This document shows, in pieces, positions 61,329-64,000 of a DNA stretch of 64,000 nt. The position numbers and the translations under genes are program-made. This stretch comes from Acidobacteriota bacterium (GTDB taxonomy: Bacteria > Acidobacteriota > Vicinamibacteria > Vicinamibacterales > UBA2999), in the NCBI GenBank assembly GCA_030697165.1, contig JAUYQQ010000015.1, forward strand, positions 124,001-188,000. The letters run 5' to 3'. Under the pieces are notes generated by a model. That model was given only the letters and a program-made list of their open reading frames with translations, was not told the DNA's origin and searched no databases. Each line of letters opens with the position of its first letter. The first letter of the stretch is position 1.

Positions 61329-62500
61329 CACTTGCCGGGAGGGTAATTCATGTCGGGAGGGCACTCCTTGCCGGGATGTTGATCCTTGTCGGGACGGTCC
61401 CGACCCACAGTGCCGTCCCGACAAGCAATGCCCTCCCGACCAGCAATGTCCTCCCGGCGGGCGCCGAGCGGCGGTCACCCACGCGAACTGAGATCGCCGC
61501 CGGCATCCATCTGTTTCGCACGGCGCCGTACGGCGACATCGGGCTCGACGGCAACGCGGTCGCCATCATTGGCAGTAACGGCGTGCTGGTGTTCGACACC
61601 AACGGCACGCCGGCGGCGGCGGCCGCGGTGCTGGCAGACATTCGCAAGCTCACCTCTCAGCCGGTCCGCTATGTCGTCAACTCCCATTGGCATTGGGACC
61701 ACTGGTACGGCACCGAGGTCTACACCCAGGCCTTCCCGGATGTGACCGTCGTCGCGCACGAGAAGACGCGGGCGATGATGGCGGGGCCGGCCATCGAGTT
61801 CAACCGTCCGGGCCTCGAGTCGCAGCTCCCCGCATACCTGGCGAGCCTCGAGCAGCGCATCACGAAGGCCGAAGCGGTCACACCGGCGCCGCCGGAACTG
61901 CCCCGCCTCAAGAAGGCGCTCGAGGACGGCCGCTTCTTTCTCGAGCAGAAGACGGCGGTCCGGCACACGCTGCCGACGCTGACGTTTTCGCGGCAGCTGA
62001 CGCTCCACCTCGGCGACCGCGAGGTCCAGGTGCGTCATCACGACCGCGCGGTCACGCCGGGTGATGCCTTCTTGTATTTGCCGAAAGAGCGAATCGTGAT
62101 CACCGGCGACTTGCTGGTGAACCCGATCTCGTTCGCGCTCAGCTCCTATCCCACCGGCTGGCTGCGCACGCTCCAGCACATCGACGGCCTCGACGCGACG
62201 CTGATTGTGCCCGGGCACGGCGAGCCCCTGACGGACAAGGCGCTGCTGCGCGCGACCATGGGCGTGTTCCGGGAGTTGATCGCGCAGGGCGCCGCCGCCC
62301 GCGCGCGTGGCCTCGACCCCGATGCGGCCCGTGCCGAGATCCTGCCCAGCCTGCGGCCACTGATGCTGCAGATTACGGGCGATGTCCCCGCCGCGAACCG
62401 CGCGTTCGAGATCCAGCTGGTGGACTGGTTCCTGCACCGCGTCTACGACGAACTGGCCGGGCCACTGACCGACGCCATCGCGCCTATCCCACCGAAATAA
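61325..62500 (+). CDS. MBL-fold metallo-hydrolase with repeat-encoded leader
   Basis: The 391-residue protein has a class B/GLX2-type metallo-hydrolase domain: SHWHWDHWYG at about 120-129 gives the HxHxDH site (His 121, 123, Asp 125, His 126), and ITGDLLVN and PGHGEPL add the remaining ligands. GTG at 61325 overlaps the upstream stop. The first about 45 residues (HVGRALLAGMLILVGT, then TSNALPTSNVLPAG) are encoded by inverted repeat arrays; this stretch doubles as signal peptide and linker. An ATG at 61376 is an alternative start inside the repeats. Substrate is unknown. Confidence 0.82.
   Translation: MTLAGRVIHVGRALLAGMLILVGTVPTHSAVPTSNALPTSNVLPAGAERRSPTRTEIAAGIHLFRTAPYGDIGLDGNAVAIIGSNGVLVFDTNGTPAAAAAVLADIRKLTSQPVRYVVNSHWHWDHWYGTEVYTQAFPDVTVVAHEKTRAMMAGPAIEFNRPGLESQLPAYLASLEQRITKAEAVTPAPPELPRLKKALEDGRFFLEQKTAVRHTLPTLTFSRQLTLHLGDREVQVRHHDRAVTPGDAFLYLPKERIVITGDLLVNPISFALSSYPTGWLRTLQHIDGLDATLIVPGHGEPLTDKALLRATMGVFRELIAQGAAARARGLDPDAARAEILPSLRPLMLQITGDVPAANRAFEIQLVDWFLHRVYDELAGPLTDAIAPIPPK
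61331..61461. repeat. Inverted CCCGACAAG-unit arrays inside the MBL leader
   Basis: The left arm (61331-61397) has units CTTGCCGGGAGGG and TGTCGGGAGGGCAC; the right arm (61398-61461) has their complements CCGTCCCGACAAGCAATGC. The whole region is translated. The same unit lies at 31944-31999. Confidence 0.85.
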
Positions 62501-62502
62501 CA

Positions 62503-62721
62503 GCCACAGATTAGGCCCAGATTAGTCACCGATTGAAGGCCAGCCGCCGGCCGCGTTCGCGGCCGGCTCGAGGCCAGCCCGAACGTCCCACTCACGAGCC
62601 CGCTGAATCTGGAAGGCTCGCGAGTGGAACGTTCGGGCCGGCCTTGCGCGGCTTCGCCGCGCCGGCTGGTCTCTCCGTCGCGCTAACCTGAATCTGCGTC
62701 TAATCGGTGTTCAATCTGTGG
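62503..62721. repeat. Nested inverted repeats (outer 34-bp arms, inner 30-bp hairpin)
   Basis: Outer arms 62503-62536 and 62688-62721 are built from CCACAGATT and CACCGATT units in opposite orientation. Inside, 62571-62600 and 62615-62644 form a strong hairpin around a 14-base loop (GCCCGAACGTCCCACTC/GAGTGGAACGTTCGGGC), and GGCCGCG and CGCGGC dyads flank it. It fills the whole 265-base gap between two genes on the plus strand. Confidence 0.85.
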
Positions 62722-62765
62722 CGGTCTTTTCTGCGCCATCGGTGGCACTGGACTAATATCTGCGT

Positions 62766-64000
62766 ATGCGCCACGTCGCGATTGCTCTCATCTTCCTGTT
62801 CTCGGCGGCCTCTGATCTGGGTTCGCAGACCGCTCCGCTCGATCTGGTCATCCGTAACGGCCGCGTGATTGACGGCACCGGCGCGCCGGCGCGCGCAGCC
62901 GACATCGGTATCCGCGGCGGCCGCATCGTCTCGGTCGGCCGCATCACCGAGGCGGCGACGGCGACCATCGAGGCGAAGGGCCTGGTCGTGGCGCCCGGCT
63001 TCATCGATGTCCACACCCACGTGGACGAGATCGCGACGCAGCCGGCCATTCCCCACTTCGTCCGCATGGGCGTGACCACGGTCGTGGCCGGCAACTGCGG
63101 CTCGTCCGCGGCGGACGTGGCCACGGCGTTCACGACGATTGAGGCCGCGAAGCCGGCCATCAACTACGCGACGCTGATTGGCCACAACACCGTGCGGCGC
63201 GAGGCCATGGGCACGGTCAACCGGCAGGCGACCCCCGGCGAACTGAAGCGCATGGAGGCGCTCGTGGCCAAGGCCATGAAGGACGGCGCCGTGGGCTTTT
63301 CCACCGGCCTGCAGTACGTGCCGGGCACGTATGCCAACACCGAAGAGATCGTCGCGCTGGCCAAGGTCGCGGCCGCAGGCCGTGGCTTGTATGCCACCCA
63401 CATGCGCAACGAGGGTACTGAACTCGAGCAGGCGGTGGCCGAATCGATCCACATCGCCGAGTCGGCGAAGTTGCCGCTGGAGATTTCGCACCTGAAGGTG
63501 GATGCGCCGAGCCGCTGGGGCGCGAGCGCGAAGGCGCTGGAGCTGATGGACGCGGCGCGGGCGCGCGGCGTGCGCGTAAACGCCGACCAGTACGTCTACG
63601 ACGCCGCCAGTTCGAACCTGGGCATTCGCTTTCCCTCGTGGGTGCTCGAGGGCGGGCAGGAGAAGATCAACGAACGGCTGACGGACGAGCCGACGTGGCA
63701 GAAGATCCGCGCCGAGATGCGCGAGCTGATTCGCGAGCGCGGGCTCGAGGACTACAGCTTTGCCCGCATCGCCGAGTACCGCACCGACCGATCCCTCAAC
63801 GGCCTGACTGTTCCGCAGGCCACGCAGAAGGTGCTCGGCCAGGCGGACCTGGCGACGCAGCAGGAAATGATGCGGCGGATGTTGATGGCCGGCGGCGCCT
63901 CCATGGTCTATCACTTCATGGGCGACGAGGACCTGGCGCGCATCCTGCGGCATCCCATGGTGTCGATTGCCTCCGACAGCGGCCTCAACACCTTCGGCGA
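62766..64000 (+). CDS. N-acyl-D-amino-acid deacylase (amidohydrolase), 3' end beyond window
   Basis: The frame starts at ATG 62766 and is open for 411 codons to the window edge. A signal peptide-like start (MRHVAIALIFLFSAASDLGS) precedes an amidohydrolase domain: LVIRNGRVIDGTGAPA, PGFIDVHTHVDE (metal His 83 and 85), TTVVAGNCG (near 105-113), STGLQYVPGTYA, THMRNEGTELE and SHLKVDAPSRWG. The order matches D-aminoacylases, which free D-amino acids from N-acyl forms. About 80-100 C-terminal residues are expected beyond the edge. Confidence 0.9.
   Translation, partial: MRHVAIALIFLFSAASDLGSQTAPLDLVIRNGRVIDGTGAPARAADIGIRGGRIVSVGRITEAATATIEAKGLVVAPGFIDVHTHVDEIATQPAIPHFVRMGVTTVVAGNCGSSAADVATAFTTIEAAKPAINYATLIGHNTVRREAMGTVNRQATPGELKRMEALVAKAMKDGAVGFSTGLQYVPGTYANTEEIVALAKVAAAGRGLYATHMRNEGTELEQAVAESIHIAESAKLPLEISHLKVDAPSRWGASAKALELMDAARARGVRVNADQYVYDAASSNLGIRFPSWVLEGGQEKINERLTDEPTWQKIRAEMRELIRERGLEDYSFARIAEYRTDRSLNGLTVPQATQKVLGQADLATQQEMMRRMLMAGGASMVYHFMGDEDLARILRHPMVSIASDSGLNTFG

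Overview
The window is GC-rich, densely coded bacterial chromosome. It carries an exosortase-type (XrtA/PEP-CTERM) exopolysaccharide operon, many secreted beta-propeller and S9 peptidase genes, TonB/hybrid-kinase modules and a large load of short intergenic palindromes and 9-bp minisatellites. Together these suggest an Acidobacteriota genome of the Vicinamibacteria type. That placement is inferred from gene content and repeat style, not from a marker gene. There is no rRNA, CRISPR array, transposase or prophage in the window. Two tRNA genes are present (Arg-CCG, Lys-CTT). Apart from one decayed gene (37177-37576), no gene-free stretch exceeds 300 bases.

Region 1-14.8 kb, all on the minus strand, is one exopolysaccharide locus. 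In transcription order it holds two PilZ proteins, a receiver-less sigma-54 activator, a Wza-type export protein, an outer-membrane barrel, a GumC/Wzz-like chain-length protein, an ExeA-like ATPase, a tyrosine autokinase, a polyprenyl-phosphate sugar transferase, a DUF3473 deacetylase, a FemAB-like protein, a tail-anchored RIFT-barrel protein, a GT2 glycosyltransferase and a GT-C type glycosyltransferase cut by the window edge. Most junctions are overlaps or gaps of a few bases. Two sigma-54-like -24/-12 sites precede the PilZ genes.

Region 15-30.5 kb holds a soluble histidine kinase, a Crp/Fnr regulator, a serine hydrolase, an S9 peptidase, a DUF305 lipoprotein followed by two tandem LVIVD-type secreted propellers, a DUF4143 ATPase preceded by three 23-bp-spaced repeats, an S1/P1 nuclease and a subtilase. 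Region 30.6-46 kb holds tRNA-Lys with a toxin-antitoxin pair, a BON lipoprotein, a Tat-exported thiamine-diphosphate enzyme, a hybrid kinase, a TonB receptor/YfiR pair followed by the remains of a second hybrid kinase, a double-domain creatininase homologue, a phosphodiesterase-type phosphatase and a second S9 peptidase.

Region 46-64 kb holds an ORF6N protein, isocitrate dehydrogenase, a hydrolase/ABC exporter operon, a secreted cytochrome c/type II copper monooxygenase fusion with a partner, and an ApbE / FMN-binding / NapH-like set that looks like an extracytoplasmic flavin electron-transfer module. It ends with an MBL hydrolase and an N-acyl-D-amino-acid deacylase cut by the window edge. 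The most unusual property of the window is its repeats: short 7-9 bp units are arranged in tandem and often in inverted arms between genes, and several are translated inside genes, including signal peptides.
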